Source of the DNA: Thermoplasmata archaeon
GTDB lineage: Archaea; Thermoplasmatota; E2; UBA202; JdFR-43
DNA length: 17,082 nt
Direction: 5' to 3'
Assembly (NCBI GenBank): GCA_021163175.1
Contig: JAGGXG010000081.1
Span: forward strand, 1 to 17,082
In this document: piece by piece, positions 6,583 through 14,161 of the stretch
How positions within the stretch are numbered: position 1 is the first letter of the stretch
How the letters are laid out: each line of letters starts with the position of its first letter
Notes under the pieces: model-generated
What the model saw: the letters and a program-made list of their open reading frames with translations, nothing else
The model's database searches: none
Told to the model about the DNA's origin: nothing
Position numbers and translations under genes: made by a program

Positions 6583-8352
6583 ATGAAAGTTATAGCTGTA
6601 GCTGTAACTTTTTTACTTTTAGCAACATACCCTTCATTGGGAACTTATTGCAAAAAAGCTGATATTCCTCCATATTTTGATTTGAGGAATGTTAATGGAA
6701 CAAGTTATGTCACATCAATAAAACATCAGAGCGGAGGCACATGCTGGTGCCATGCGACGATGGCTGCATTAGAAGGGAATTTACTCGTTACCGGAAAATG
6801 GAATGAACTGGGAATAAATGAAGAGCCAAATCTTGCTGAATACCACCTTGATTGGTGGAATGGTTTTAACAAATTTTACAATGGAGATTTGAGAAATCCA
6901 AAGAGAAATGGTTTAGAAGTTCATTATGGAGGAGACTATAGAGTGGCTTCAGCTTATTTAACAAGAGAAGGAGCTGTTTATTCTCCTGATGCAAATGATG
7001 ATACGGAATATGATTATAACTGGTTTGAAAATCCTCCCGAACATTTTAGCGAGGATTACATTCGCTTTTATCCACGACATATTGAATGGTATTCTGCTGG
7101 AGAGAATTTAGAAAATATAAATTTAATAAAGAGAAAAATAATGGAGCACGGAGTAATGGCAACATGCATGTGTTATAGCGGAGCATTTATTGATGAAAGA
7201 AATTATACTCACTATCAGCCCCCTACTGATGATACACCTCCAAATCATGCTGTAGCAATTGTTGGTTGGGATGACAATAAACTCACGCAGGCTCCGCAAC
7301 CAGGAGCATGGCTTTGCAAAAATAGCTGGGGAAGCGACTGGGGGCTGAATGGCTATTTCTGGATTTCTTATTATGATAAATGGTGTGGAAAGCATCCAGA
7401 AATGGGTGCAGTTTCATTTTACGATGTTGAACCATTGAGATATGAATACATATACTATTATGACTATCATGGATGGAGAGATACAATGGAAAATTGCAAG
7501 GAAGCATTCAATGCATTTAAGGCTTCTTCCAATTTCCTTCTTGAAGCAGTTAGTTTCTATACAGCTGTTGATAATGTTGAATATAAATTTAAAGTATATG
7601 ATGAATTTGAAAATGGTAAGCTAAAATATTTACTTGCAGAAAAATCTGGCGTAATAAACTATACCGGATATCATACAATAGATTTAGATGAGCCAATTGC
7701 TTTTCCAGAAGGGGATGATTTTTATGTATATCTTTGGCTATCAGATGGAGGACAGCCAATAGATTGTACATCAGAAGTGCCGGTATTGCTTGGCACATTG
7801 CAACGGGGAACAGTTGTTAAATCAACTGCTCATTTTGGTGAAAGCTATTTACGCATTTCAAATAGATGGATGGATTTGCATTTTATTAAACCATCCGCTA
7901 ATTTCTGCATAAAAGCATTAGGAAATTCTTTTGTTCCAACAGAGGCAAATTTGGAATGCAAAGGAAGTATAAAAATAAGTGATGCAAGAGCTGGAAGCAA
8001 ATTAACTGCAAGCTTCTTAATTGAAAATGCTGGAGATTATTTATCAAATCTTGATTGGGAAATAGTGGAATGGCCAGAGTGGGGCAAATGGAAATTTGCG
8101 CCCAAATCAATGGAAAATTTAAAAGGCGGAAGGAATGTAACTGTAAATGTTACTATTAAGTTGCCCTATCAGATAAATACTTTTGAAGGAAAAATAAAGG
8201 TTGTAAATAAAGAAAATCCGAATGATTTTGCCATTATACCTATTGCCATAACAACATCTAAAAATCCAATTTTATATAAAATCGTTCAAATGCTTTTGCA
8301 TTATTTTCCTTTTTTAAGTTTCCTAAAGAGTCTCATATATCTCTCCTCTTGA
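6583..8352 (+). CDS. Secreted C1A (papain-family) cysteine peptidase with C-terminal accessory domains
   Basis: This is a 589-residue exported protease. Residues 1-20 are a signal peptide (one basic residue, then a hydrophobic run to PSLG). The catalytic domain covers about 28-285. The active residues are all present: oxyanion Gln49, nucleophile Cys54 in GGTCWCHAT, His222 in PNHAVAIVGWDDN, and Asn247 in CKNSWGSDWG. The YYYDYHGW segment (291-298) and the following beta-rich region to about 445 resemble the lectin-like domain often attached to prokaryotic C1 peptidases. Residues 455-557 look like an Ig-like beta sandwich. The last 27 residues are hydrophobic with a FPFLSFLKSL segment, possibly an anchoring or sorting tail. 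It most likely digests protein outside the cell. No propeptide is obvious. It has its own promoter and is followed by a gene remnant. Confidence 0.88.
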   Translation: MKVIAVAVTFLLLATYPSLGTYCKKADIPPYFDLRNVNGTSYVTSIKHQSGGTCWCHATMAALEGNLLVTGKWNELGINEEPNLAEYHLDWWNGFNKFYNGDLRNPKRNGLEVHYGGDYRVASAYLTREGAVYSPDANDDTEYDYNWFENPPEHFSEDYIRFYPRHIEWYSAGENLENINLIKRKIMEHGVMATCMCYSGAFIDERNYTHYQPPTDDTPPNHAVAIVGWDDNKLTQAPQPGAWLCKNSWGSDWGLNGYFWISYYDKWCGKHPEMGAVSFYDVEPLRYEYIYYYDYHGWRDTMENCKEAFNAFKASSNFLLEAVSFYTAVDNVEYKFKVYDEFENGKLKYLLAEKSGVINYTGYHTIDLDEPIAFPEGDDFYVYLWLSDGGQPIDCTSEVPVLLGTLQRGTVVKSTAHFGESYLRISNRWMDLHFIKPSANFCIKALGNSFVPTEANLECKGSIKISDARAGSKLTASFLIENAGDYLSNLDWEIVEWPEWGKWKFAPKSMENLKGGRNVTVNVTIKLPYQINTFEGKIKVVNKENPNDFAIIPIAITTSKNPILYKIVQMLLHYFPFLSFLKSLIYLSS

Positions 8353-8509
8353 AGAACCAAATGGCAAGGAGGAGTGGAGTTATCGCTACACCTACAAAAT
8401 TCTGGATTATTCAGATGACTCTCATGGAAAAAGAGATTTCAACGATTGGGCACATATAAATCTGAGTTATTTTGAGTTGCCAGAACAGAAAGTAGAAAAA
8501 TTTAAATGA
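8327..8509 (+). pseudogene. C-terminal fragment of a lost gene
   Basis: Between the C1 peptidase stop and the hydrolase promoter, the frame 8327-8509 is open for about 60 codons and ends at TGA, but it has no ATG and no ribosome binding site. From about 8351 it reads EEPNGKEEWSYRYTYKILDY and continues through GKRDFNDWAHINLSYFELP. That composition looks like a real beta-rich protein end rather than random AT-rich sequence. The frame differs from that of the peptidase. I read it as the surviving 3' end of a deleted or frameshifted gene; the family is not recognised. Confidence 0.4.
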
Positions 8510-8514
8510 AATGA

Positions 8515-8524
8515 TTTTTAAATG
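8515..8524 (+). promoter_or_regulatory. Promoter of the alpha/beta hydrolase gene
   Basis: TTTTTAAATG is TATA-like, with its centre about 23 nt before the ATG at 8542. No Shine-Dalgarno is present between them, so a leaderless transcript is likely. Confidence 0.45.
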
Positions 8525-8541
8525 TTTCAACCATTTTTCTT

Positions 8542-9585
8542 ATGAATAAAAAATTTTATTGTGTAAAGACTTCAGATGGCTGGGAATTGCCCTTAAAAAG
8601 GTATAAACCTCGTAGCCCTGCTGCCACAGTTATTCTTTGTCACGGTCTGGCTGCCAACAAAAACAGCGTTGATTTTGGAAATGAAGGAACAAAAAAGTGG
8701 GAAAAATATAGTCTCGCTGCCTTTTTATACAAGCAGAATAAAATAAAGTTTGATGTATGGGTTGTTGAGCTTAGGGGAAGGAATTCATGGAAGAAATGCA
8801 AAATTTATGACCCAAAAAGAAATCCATTGAAGTACAGATGGTGCATTGATGAGTATATAAACAAAGATATGCCTGCAATAATTTCATTCATTAATAAAAA
8901 GAAGCAGGGGAAGCTTTTCTGGATTGGAAAAAGTATGGGAGGCATGATTGCCTATGCATATGGAGAAAAGCATACTGGCTTTGATGGTGTGATTACCATA
9001 GCCTCTCCAGTTTCTTTTGAAAAAGAGCAATTATGGAAGCGAATACTCGCTGCTATCTCGCCAAGAAGAATTGCAGCCCCAATAAACATAGTCATGGTAT
9101 TGAAAGAAATTGGTTTAATCAATGAATTGAAAAAGAGGATTGCCCAGGAATCAAACATAAAGGAAAGCATATTGAATGAATACATAGAAAAAGGGCTGAA
9201 TAACACGATATCTTCCCTTGTGTTAGAACATTTTGGCATGTTTTATCGCCATCACGACTTCATGGAATATCCTCGCCATCCTTGGCTTTATGACCTGGTG
9301 GCGAGATTTCCTTTTCTCAAGCCATCCATATACAGCTACAAAGAAAACCTGCGTCTCTTCAAAGCCCCGCTCCTTGCCATTGCGGGCGGCGGCGACGCAA
9401 CTGCGCCACCCGATGACGTGAAATATGCATTGTCGCATGTCGGGAGCAGGGACATAACATATCATGAATTTTCGAAGGAAAATGGATACAGCGCAGACTA
9501 TGGTCACCTTGATTTAAATCTTGGTGTGAAGGCGAGAGAGGAGGTTTATCCTGTAATATATGAATGGCTGGTTGAGAGAGCATGA
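8542..9585 (+). CDS. Alpha/beta-fold hydrolase (lipase/esterase-like)
   Basis: This 347-residue serine hydrolase has no signal peptide and is probably cytoplasmic. The alpha/beta-hydrolase elements appear in order: the oxyanion loop CHGLAANKNSVDF (33-45), DVWVVELRGR (71-80), the nucleophile elbow GKSMGG with Ser131 (129-134), the acid Asp285 in GGGDATAPPDDV (282-293), and His322 in YGHLDLNLG (320-328). The acid and histidine assignments follow the usual strand order. The HG loop plus DVWVVELRG resembles lipase/PHA-synthase-like hydrolases, whose substrates are esters or thioesters; the substrate here cannot be read from the sequence. A TATA-like box about 23 nt upstream fits leaderless translation. 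Its stop overlaps the ATG of a decayed small gene (ATGA). Confidence 0.85.
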   Translation: MNKKFYCVKTSDGWELPLKRYKPRSPAATVILCHGLAANKNSVDFGNEGTKKWEKYSLAAFLYKQNKIKFDVWVVELRGRNSWKKCKIYDPKRNPLKYRWCIDEYINKDMPAIISFINKKKQGKLFWIGKSMGGMIAYAYGEKHTGFDGVITIASPVSFEKEQLWKRILAAISPRRIAAPINIVMVLKEIGLINELKKRIAQESNIKESILNEYIEKGLNNTISSLVLEHFGMFYRHHDFMEYPRHPWLYDLVARFPFLKPSIYSYKENLRLFKAPLLAIAGGGDATAPPDDVKYALSHVGSRDITYHEFSKENGYSADYGHLDLNLGVKAREEVYPVIYEWLVERA

Positions 9586-9750
9586 TTGACATCGATTTTC
9601 CTGAGAAGATAAAAAAGAAATAGAGAAGCTGGTTTGATAAAGGCAAACAAAATTGGAAACTTCATCATTCATTCTCTGATGCTTTTCGGAAGAGAAAAGA
9701 TTTTGAGAAAACTTAAGAATGCGTTCTTTATATTAAAGGTGGGAAAATGA
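9582..9750 (+). pseudogene. Decayed small gene, possibly a ribbon-helix-helix type protein
   Basis: An ATG at 9582 overlaps the hydrolase stop as ATGA and encodes MIDIDFPEKIKKK before TAG at 9621-9623. Shifting frame at the A-run near 9610 extends this as KKEIEKLV. Another frame then continues REAGLIKANKIGNFIIHSL and onward to a TGA at 9748-9750, which overlaps the ATG of the C11 gene. Joined, the three pieces would make a helical protein of about 60 residues whose start resembles ribbon-helix-helix antitoxin/regulator proteins. The ATGA overlaps at both ends suggest an intact gene once coupled its neighbours. A sequencing error in the A-run could explain part of the disruption, but at least two shifts are needed for this reading. 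Confidence 0.4.
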
Positions 9751-10985
9751 AGAAGCTGGTGATGCTGGTTGCCATTCTTTTTGTTCTTTCCTCAGCCCAT
9801 GGATACGAAAGCTTTTCTCAAAAGAAATGGACATTAATGTTTTACATGGCTACAGACAATAAAATGTACGAGCATGCAAAGCAATATTTGAATAATTTAA
9901 CAAAAGTGGGAAACAAGGATATCAACATAATTGCATTAATAGATGGATATGAAAATAACGATACTCGCCTATATCAAATTTCTGATGGGCTTGTAAGACT
10001 TGCATGGGAAAATGAATCGAACACAGGAGATGCAAAAACGCTTGAAAAATTCTGTAAGTTCGCCATATCAAAATATCCAGCGGAACATTATGCTCTGCTC
10101 ATAATATCAGTTGGGCCCGGATGGCAGGGAATCTGCCCAGATTACAGACATGGATATATAAATTTCCCTCTCATCTCCATACCATCTCTAGCAAGGGTAT
10201 TAAAAAATGTAAGCAAGATAGAAGTTGTCAGTCTCGTAGCCTGCCTGCAGGGAATGATAGAAGTTGCATATGAAATTTCTTGCTATGCTGACTATATGGT
10301 AGCAATGGAAAGTGATAACGCTTTTCTGGACATATGGCCAGGCATAGATGCTCTAAAAAACATAGGAAATGGAGAAGATTTCGCAAAAGAAATAGTGAGG
10401 AGTTATCAGCCAAAGATTTATCATCCAACATATAATCCAATTGCCAGATTTTTCGATAGGCTGCCATTTAAAAAATTGAATATCGTCACCATCAATACAT
10501 CCCTTTTTGCAATTAACCTAAGCAGAATCAAACCCATTGTAGAGAGCGTTGATAAGCTATCAAAACTCATGATGAATGAAAGTGAATGGAAAAAGGCAAG
10601 AATGAAAGCAAATGAATATGGAAAATGGAGTCCGAAGTACAAAATATTTTATCCAATATATGATTACCTCTCGCTTGAAATATATGCCTATGATTGCAAT
10701 GTTGATTTATATGATTTTGTTTCAAGGCTTGAAAATTACACAAGCGATAGAAATATCAAAAAGGAATGCCGTTCAATAATGGATGGAATAGAAAAAGCCA
10801 TAATAGAAGGAAATAAAATCGAAGGAGATGCTTCACACGGAATGAGTATATATTTTCCAGATGAAGCCAGACTATACAATCAATTCATCTTGTATGGAAA
10901 AATACCATATCCGTATGAAGAGTTGAAATTTTCTTCCGATACGAATTGGGATGAATTTTTAAAAACGATTCTCAATGGTTCATAG
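9747..10985 (+). CDS. Secreted C11 (clostripain-family) protein lacking the catalytic His
   Basis: The 412-residue protein has a signal peptide (residues 1-19, cleavage likely after AHG). The mature part starts KKWTLMFYMATDNKMYEHA, typical of C11. Family features include IIALIDGYEN (61-70), the GPGWQGICPDYRHG region (123-136), ACLQGMIEVAYEI (165-177) and GMSIYFPDEA (365-374). C11 peptidases use a His/Cys dyad, normally in a W-x-HG-x-GW motif and a D-A-C motif. Cys166 is present, but the His position is Val122 (ISVGPGW) and the Asp before Ala-Cys is Val164. The fold should be kept, but arginine/lysine-directed proteolysis is doubtful. GGTGG lies 4 nt before the ATG. The close neighbour C1 peptidase is intact, so this one may be a binding or regulatory paralogue, or a decaying gene. 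Confidence 0.85.
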   Translation: MKKLVMLVAILFVLSSAHGYESFSQKKWTLMFYMATDNKMYEHAKQYLNNLTKVGNKDINIIALIDGYENNDTRLYQISDGLVRLAWENESNTGDAKTLEKFCKFAISKYPAEHYALLIISVGPGWQGICPDYRHGYINFPLISIPSLARVLKNVSKIEVVSLVACLQGMIEVAYEISCYADYMVAMESDNAFLDIWPGIDALKNIGNGEDFAKEIVRSYQPKIYHPTYNPIARFFDRLPFKKLNIVTINTSLFAINLSRIKPIVESVDKLSKLMMNESEWKKARMKANEYGKWSPKYKIFYPIYDYLSLEIYAYDCNVDLYDFVSRLENYTSDRNIKKECRSIMDGIEKAIIEGNKIEGDASHGMSIYFPDEARLYNQFILYGKIPYPYEELKFSSDTNWDEFLKTILNGS

Positions 10986-10994
10986 GTGAGGAAA

Positions 10995-11045
10995 ATGAAA
11001 TTCTTTGCATTAAAGAAGCACTACTCCTCAAGGATTGAGAATTGA
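10995..11045 (+). other. 16-codon mini-ORF with a strong ribosome binding site
   Basis: GGTGAGG overlaps the C11 stop and precedes ATG at 10995 by 3 nt. The frame reads MKFFALKKHYSSRIEN and then TGA at 11043-11045. The signal is as good as those of neighbouring genes, but the product is tiny. It may be the start of a lost gene, a leader peptide, or chance. Confidence 0.25.
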
Positions 11046-11047
11046 CC

Positions 11048-11060
11048 AAAAATTAAAAAA
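11048..11060 (+). promoter_or_regulatory. Promoter of the acdB-iorA-iorB operon
   Basis: AAATTAAAAAA is TATA-like, with its centre about 25 nt before the ATG at 11081. No Shine-Dalgarno lies between them. This fits a leaderless transcript for the first gene, while the downstream iorB start has a strong Shine-Dalgarno. Confidence 0.45.
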
Positions 11061-11080
11061 CGCTGCCTGCATTCAAAACA

Positions 11081-11698
11081 ATGCATGCACTGGATGAAGG
11101 CGAAGCAAAAAAATTGTTAATGGAGTATGGCATTCCAACCACAAAATTTGTTGTTGTTGAAAATGATGATGAACTTGATAAAATAGGTCTTCGCTTTCCT
11201 CTCGTAATGAAGGTTTGTTCTCCTCGCATAACCCATAAGACAGATGTTGGAGGCGTCGTTTTAAATATAGCCAACCACAAGCAGCTAAAAGAGAATTTTT
11301 TGGAGATGAAAAGGAAATTCAAGGATGAGAAAATTTTGATTGAAGAGATGGAGAAAAATGGCATCGAGATGATAGTTGGTTCAATAAAGGATGAATTCTT
11401 TGATAGAGTCATTATGGTTGGAATGGGAGGCATATATACTGAGTTATATAAAGATGTGAGCTTCAGAAAAATTCCTATATCAAAAAAGGATGCTGAAAAT
11501 ATGTTAAAGGAGCTAAAAGCATACAAAATTTTTGAGGGTTTCAGAGGAATGAAGGCAGATAAAGAAGCAATGCTGGATTTGATTTTAAAAATATCTGATT
11601 TTGTTGTTAGGGAGAGGGTTCATCAAATGGATTTGAATCCAGTTTTTGTTTATGAAAAAGGTGCAAAAGTTATAGATGCAAAGGTGGTGATTGAATGA
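11081..11698 (+). CDS. acdB: ADP-forming acetyl/acyl-CoA synthetase, beta subunit
   Basis: This 205-residue ATP-grasp protein matches the separate beta subunit of archaeal ADP-forming acyl-CoA synthetases, which make acid, CoA and ATP from acyl-CoA, ADP and phosphate. Visible motifs are GEAKKLLMEYGIPTTKF (7-23), FPLVMKVCSP with Lys44 (39-48), ITHKTDVGGV (50-59, with the conserved His), VGMGGIYTELYKDVSFRK (113-130) and HQMDLNPVFV (181-190). No alpha subunit (CoA-binding and ligase domains) lies in the window, so the partner must be elsewhere. Its TGA overlaps the ATG of iorA. In Pyrococcus furiosus an alpha subunit of this enzyme type lies next to iorAB, and that isozyme prefers aryl-acyl-CoA. 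The same substrate preference is likely here, by inference. Confidence 0.88.
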   Translation: MHALDEGEAKKLLMEYGIPTTKFVVVENDDELDKIGLRFPLVMKVCSPRITHKTDVGGVVLNIANHKQLKENFLEMKRKFKDEKILIEEMEKNGIEMIVGSIKDEFFDRVIMVGMGGIYTELYKDVSFRKIPISKKDAENMLKELKAYKIFEGFRGMKADKEAMLDLILKISDFVVRERVHQMDLNPVFVYEKGAKVIDAKVVIE

Positions 11699-13533
11699 AT
11701 TTGCTCGAAGAAAATAAAAAAGCAATATTATTGGGTAATGAGGCAATAGCAAGAGGCGCAATAGAGGCAGGCTTGGATTTTGCCACAACCTATCCGGGCA
11801 CGCCAGCTTCTGAAATAGCAGATACACTCTCCATAATTGCAAGAGAAATGAAAAGAGCTGGAAAGGAACCGCCTTTCTATTTTGAATATTCTGTAAATGA
11901 AAAAGTTGCTTTGGAGATGGCTGCCGCAGCCGCCATATCTGGCCTGCGTGCTCTAACAAGTATGAAGCATGTGGGCATGAATGTTGCAAGCGATGCTTTG
12001 ATGACGTATGCTTATGTAGGTTGCAAAGGAGGGCATGTTATTGTTACTGGCGATGACCCAAGTTGCCATAGCAGCCAGAACGAGCAGGATAACAGGCAAT
12101 ATGCAAAATTCGCATCTTTACCAATGCTTGAGCCGAGCAGCCCAGCAGAAGCAAAGGAAATGATAATGGAAGCTTTCGAATTGTCTGAAAAGCTTAGCCT
12201 TCCTGTAATATTGCGAGAAACAACGAGAGTTGCTCACACTCGTGGCGTTGTTGAGCTTGGAAAAATAGACTGGAGTCATCGCAAAGGAAATTTTGAGCGT
12301 GGCGACTATGTAACTGTTCCAGATGTGGCGAGGAAATTGCATCCCATTTTGCTTGAAAAAATGGAAAGAGCAAAAGAAATGGCTGAGAAGAGCAGATTTA
12401 ATTTTATCGAAGGAGAGGGAAGCGCTGGAATAATAACATCGGGTGTAGCATACAATTATGTTAAAGAAGCAATAGATGATTTGAATGGTAAGGCAAAAAT
12501 ACTAAAGCTCGGCTTCACGAATCCGTTGCCTGAGAAAATGATTGCAGATTTTTTGAAAAAGGTGGAAAAAGTTTTAATTGTTGAGGAACTTGAGCCATAT
12601 CTGGAAGAGCAAATCAAAAAAATTGCTTACGAAAACAACATTGATGTAAAAATATATGGAAAAGGATATGGAAAATTCAGCAGAATATATGAATATACTC
12701 CAGCCATTGTTTATCCAACGATAGCAGAATTTCTGGGAATAGAATATGAAATTGAGGAGGCAAAGATAAAAGTAACCCCTCGCCCTCCGATACTATGTCC
12801 GGGCTGTCCTCATAGGGCAACATACTATGCTGTTAAGCAGGTTGCGCCTCCAGATACAATATATCCAACAGACATAGGATGCTATACCCTCGGCTTACTT
12901 CCGCCATATAAAACAGCTGACTTTTTGCTCTGCATGGGTTCAAGTGTTGGAAGTGGTGGTGGCTTTGCTATGGCAACGAAAAAGAAAGTTATATCTTTTA
13001 TTGGAGATTCCACATTTTTCCATGCTGGATTGCCAGCCTTGATCAATGCATTGCATCACAACCATAATTTTACGATAGCAATACTTGATAATAGCACAAC
13101 TGCAATGACTGGACATCAGCCGCATCCTGGCAACAATATAGATGGCATGGGAAATGAAGCTACGCCAATAGATATAGCTTCCCTGGTAAAAGGAATGGGA
13201 GTTAAACATGTTGAAGTTGTGAATCCTTACAATTTAAAGGCAACAAAAGAAGCTTTTAAAAGAGCTCTGGAATATGATGGCTTGTCTGTTGTTGTGGCGA
13301 AAGCTCCATGCATTCTACTCGATTTAAAAAGGCGGAAAAAGCGAATAACTTTCGAAGTTGTTCAGGAGAAATGCACTGGTTGCAATGAATGCATAAACAA
13401 TTTTGCATGCCCCGCATTTTACAGAGAAGGAGACAAAATAAAGATAAACGATGCCCTTTGCACTGGATGTGGATTCTGCGTGCAGGTTTGTCCAGAAGGT
13501 GCAATAAGAAGAAGGATGGAGGTGGGAAAATGA
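11695..13533 (+). CDS. iorA: Indolepyruvate:ferredoxin oxidoreductase, alpha subunit
   Basis: IorA, with IorB, oxidatively decarboxylates aryl pyruvates (from Trp, Phe, Tyr) to aryl-acetyl-CoA, reducing ferredoxin (EC 1.2.7.8). The 612-residue protein has an N-terminal pyrimidine-binding domain (GNEAIARGAIEAGLDFATTY at 14-33, then PGTPASEI and FEYSVNEKVALE). CPGCPHR follows at 368-374. The thiamine-diphosphate site is GDSTFFHAGLPALINA (437-452), with Asn466 in LDNSTTAMTGHQPHPG. Two C-terminal [4Fe-4S] motifs follow: Cys560/563/566 with Cys572, and Cys589/592/595 with Cys599. It is cytoplasmic and complete. It overlaps acdB upstream and iorB downstream, both as ATGA, which implies translational coupling through the operon. 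Confidence 0.96.
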   Translation: MNLLEENKKAILLGNEAIARGAIEAGLDFATTYPGTPASEIADTLSIIAREMKRAGKEPPFYFEYSVNEKVALEMAAAAAISGLRALTSMKHVGMNVASDALMTYAYVGCKGGHVIVTGDDPSCHSSQNEQDNRQYAKFASLPMLEPSSPAEAKEMIMEAFELSEKLSLPVILRETTRVAHTRGVVELGKIDWSHRKGNFERGDYVTVPDVARKLHPILLEKMERAKEMAEKSRFNFIEGEGSAGIITSGVAYNYVKEAIDDLNGKAKILKLGFTNPLPEKMIADFLKKVEKVLIVEELEPYLEEQIKKIAYENNIDVKIYGKGYGKFSRIYEYTPAIVYPTIAEFLGIEYEIEEAKIKVTPRPPILCPGCPHRATYYAVKQVAPPDTIYPTDIGCYTLGLLPPYKTADFLLCMGSSVGSGGGFAMATKKKVISFIGDSTFFHAGLPALINALHHNHNFTIAILDNSTTAMTGHQPHPGNNIDGMGNEATPIDIASLVKGMGVKHVEVVNPYNLKATKEAFKRALEYDGLSVVVAKAPCILLDLKRRKKRITFEVVQEKCTGCNECINNFACPAFYREGDKIKINDALCTGCGFCVQVCPEGAIRRRMEVGK

Positions 13534-14108
13534 AGGCAAGCATACTTTTCGCGGGCGTCGGCGGACAGGGCGTCATCACAGCTGCAAGCATAATGGCGAG
13601 TGCAGCTCTAAAAGATGGATACAATGTTGTAATGTCTGAATTGCACGGAATGGCGCAGCGGGGAGGCGATGTAAAATGCGCCGTCCGCATTGGAGATGTG
13701 CTCTCGCCGATAATTCCACCTGGCACAGCGAAAGCAATCGTCGCCTTGGAGCCTTTGGAAGCTTTAAGGAACATCGAAGCCGTATCAAAAAATGGGCTCG
13801 TTATCACAGATATAAATCCAATATATCCTCCTTTGACAAGCATAGGAATTGGGAGATATCCAAGCCTGGATGAGATTTTTGGGGAAATAGAAAAGCATTG
13901 CAAACTCGTTAAAATAGATGCAAATGAAATAGCGAGAAAAGCTGGAAGCATTTTGACAAAAAATGTTGTTATGCTTGGTGCATTGCATTCATTGAAAGTG
14001 TTGCCAATAAAAAGGGGAAGCATAATAGAAGCAATAAAGGAACTGCTTCACAAGCATGCAGAAATAAACATAAAAGCATTTGAACTTGGAGAAAAAGCAA
14101 TTCCATAG
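13530..14108 (+). CDS. iorB: Indolepyruvate:ferredoxin oxidoreductase, beta subunit
   Basis: IorB is the gamma-type domain partner of IorA in the same heteromeric enzyme. The 192-residue protein starts MKASILFAGVGGQGVITAAS, with the GVGGQG motif at 9-14 that marks this domain, and has SELHGMAQRGGDVKCAVRIG (36-55) and IVALEPLEALRN (70-81). I chose the ATG at 13530 because GGAGGTGGG lies just upstream, the ATG overlaps the iorA stop (ATGA), and the family begins at this position. An in-frame start at 13389 would run inside the iorA iron-sulfur region. Some archaea have IorA and IorB separate, as here. Confidence 0.95.
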   Translation: MKASILFAGVGGQGVITAASIMASAALKDGYNVVMSELHGMAQRGGDVKCAVRIGDVLSPIIPPGTAKAIVALEPLEALRNIEAVSKNGLVITDINPIYPPLTSIGIGRYPSLDEIFGEIEKHCKLVKIDANEIARKAGSILTKNVVMLGALHSLKVLPIKRGSIIEAIKELLHKHAEINIKAFELGEKAIP

Positions 14109-14109
14109 G

Positions 14110-14121
14110 AAAAATTTTTAT
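14110..14121 (+). promoter_or_regulatory. AT-rich promoter/terminator region before the UPF0147 gene
   Basis: AAAAATTTTTATTC follows the iorB stop. The TTTTTATT part (14114-14121) is a possible TATA box: its centre is about 25 nt before position 14143, which would give a short leader containing the GGGTGAT ribosome binding site at 14152-14158. The same T-run could end iorB transcription. A second AT-rich run at 14125-14134 is an alternative box. Confidence 0.35.
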
Positions 14122-14161
14122 TCTTAAAAAATATTACTAACAAGGTTTTTTGGGTGATAAG

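Noticed and set aside
9737..9752. 16-nt identity (aggtgggaaaatgaag) between the C11 start and the iorB start at 13520-13535
   Set aside because: It consists of a shared Shine-Dalgarno plus an ATG-AAG start; convergence on a good start signal is enough to explain it.
11053..11526. Minus-strand frame opposite acdB
   Set aside because: Ser/Phe-rich shadow of the acyl-CoA synthetase gene, with no start signal.
13389..13529. Upstream start extending IorB by 47 residues
   Set aside because: The extension lies within the iorA iron-sulfur coding region, and the ATG at 13530 has a strong ribosome binding site and the family's normal N terminus.
13256..14023. A 255-codon minus-strand frame opposite iorA/iorB
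   Set aside because: It is antisense to two well-recognised genes and has no family motifs. Long antisense frames arise from the codon pattern of the real genes.
14150..14161. TTG start for the UPF0147 gene
   Set aside because: The ATG at 14162 is correctly spaced from GGTGAT, which lies inside the proposed extension.
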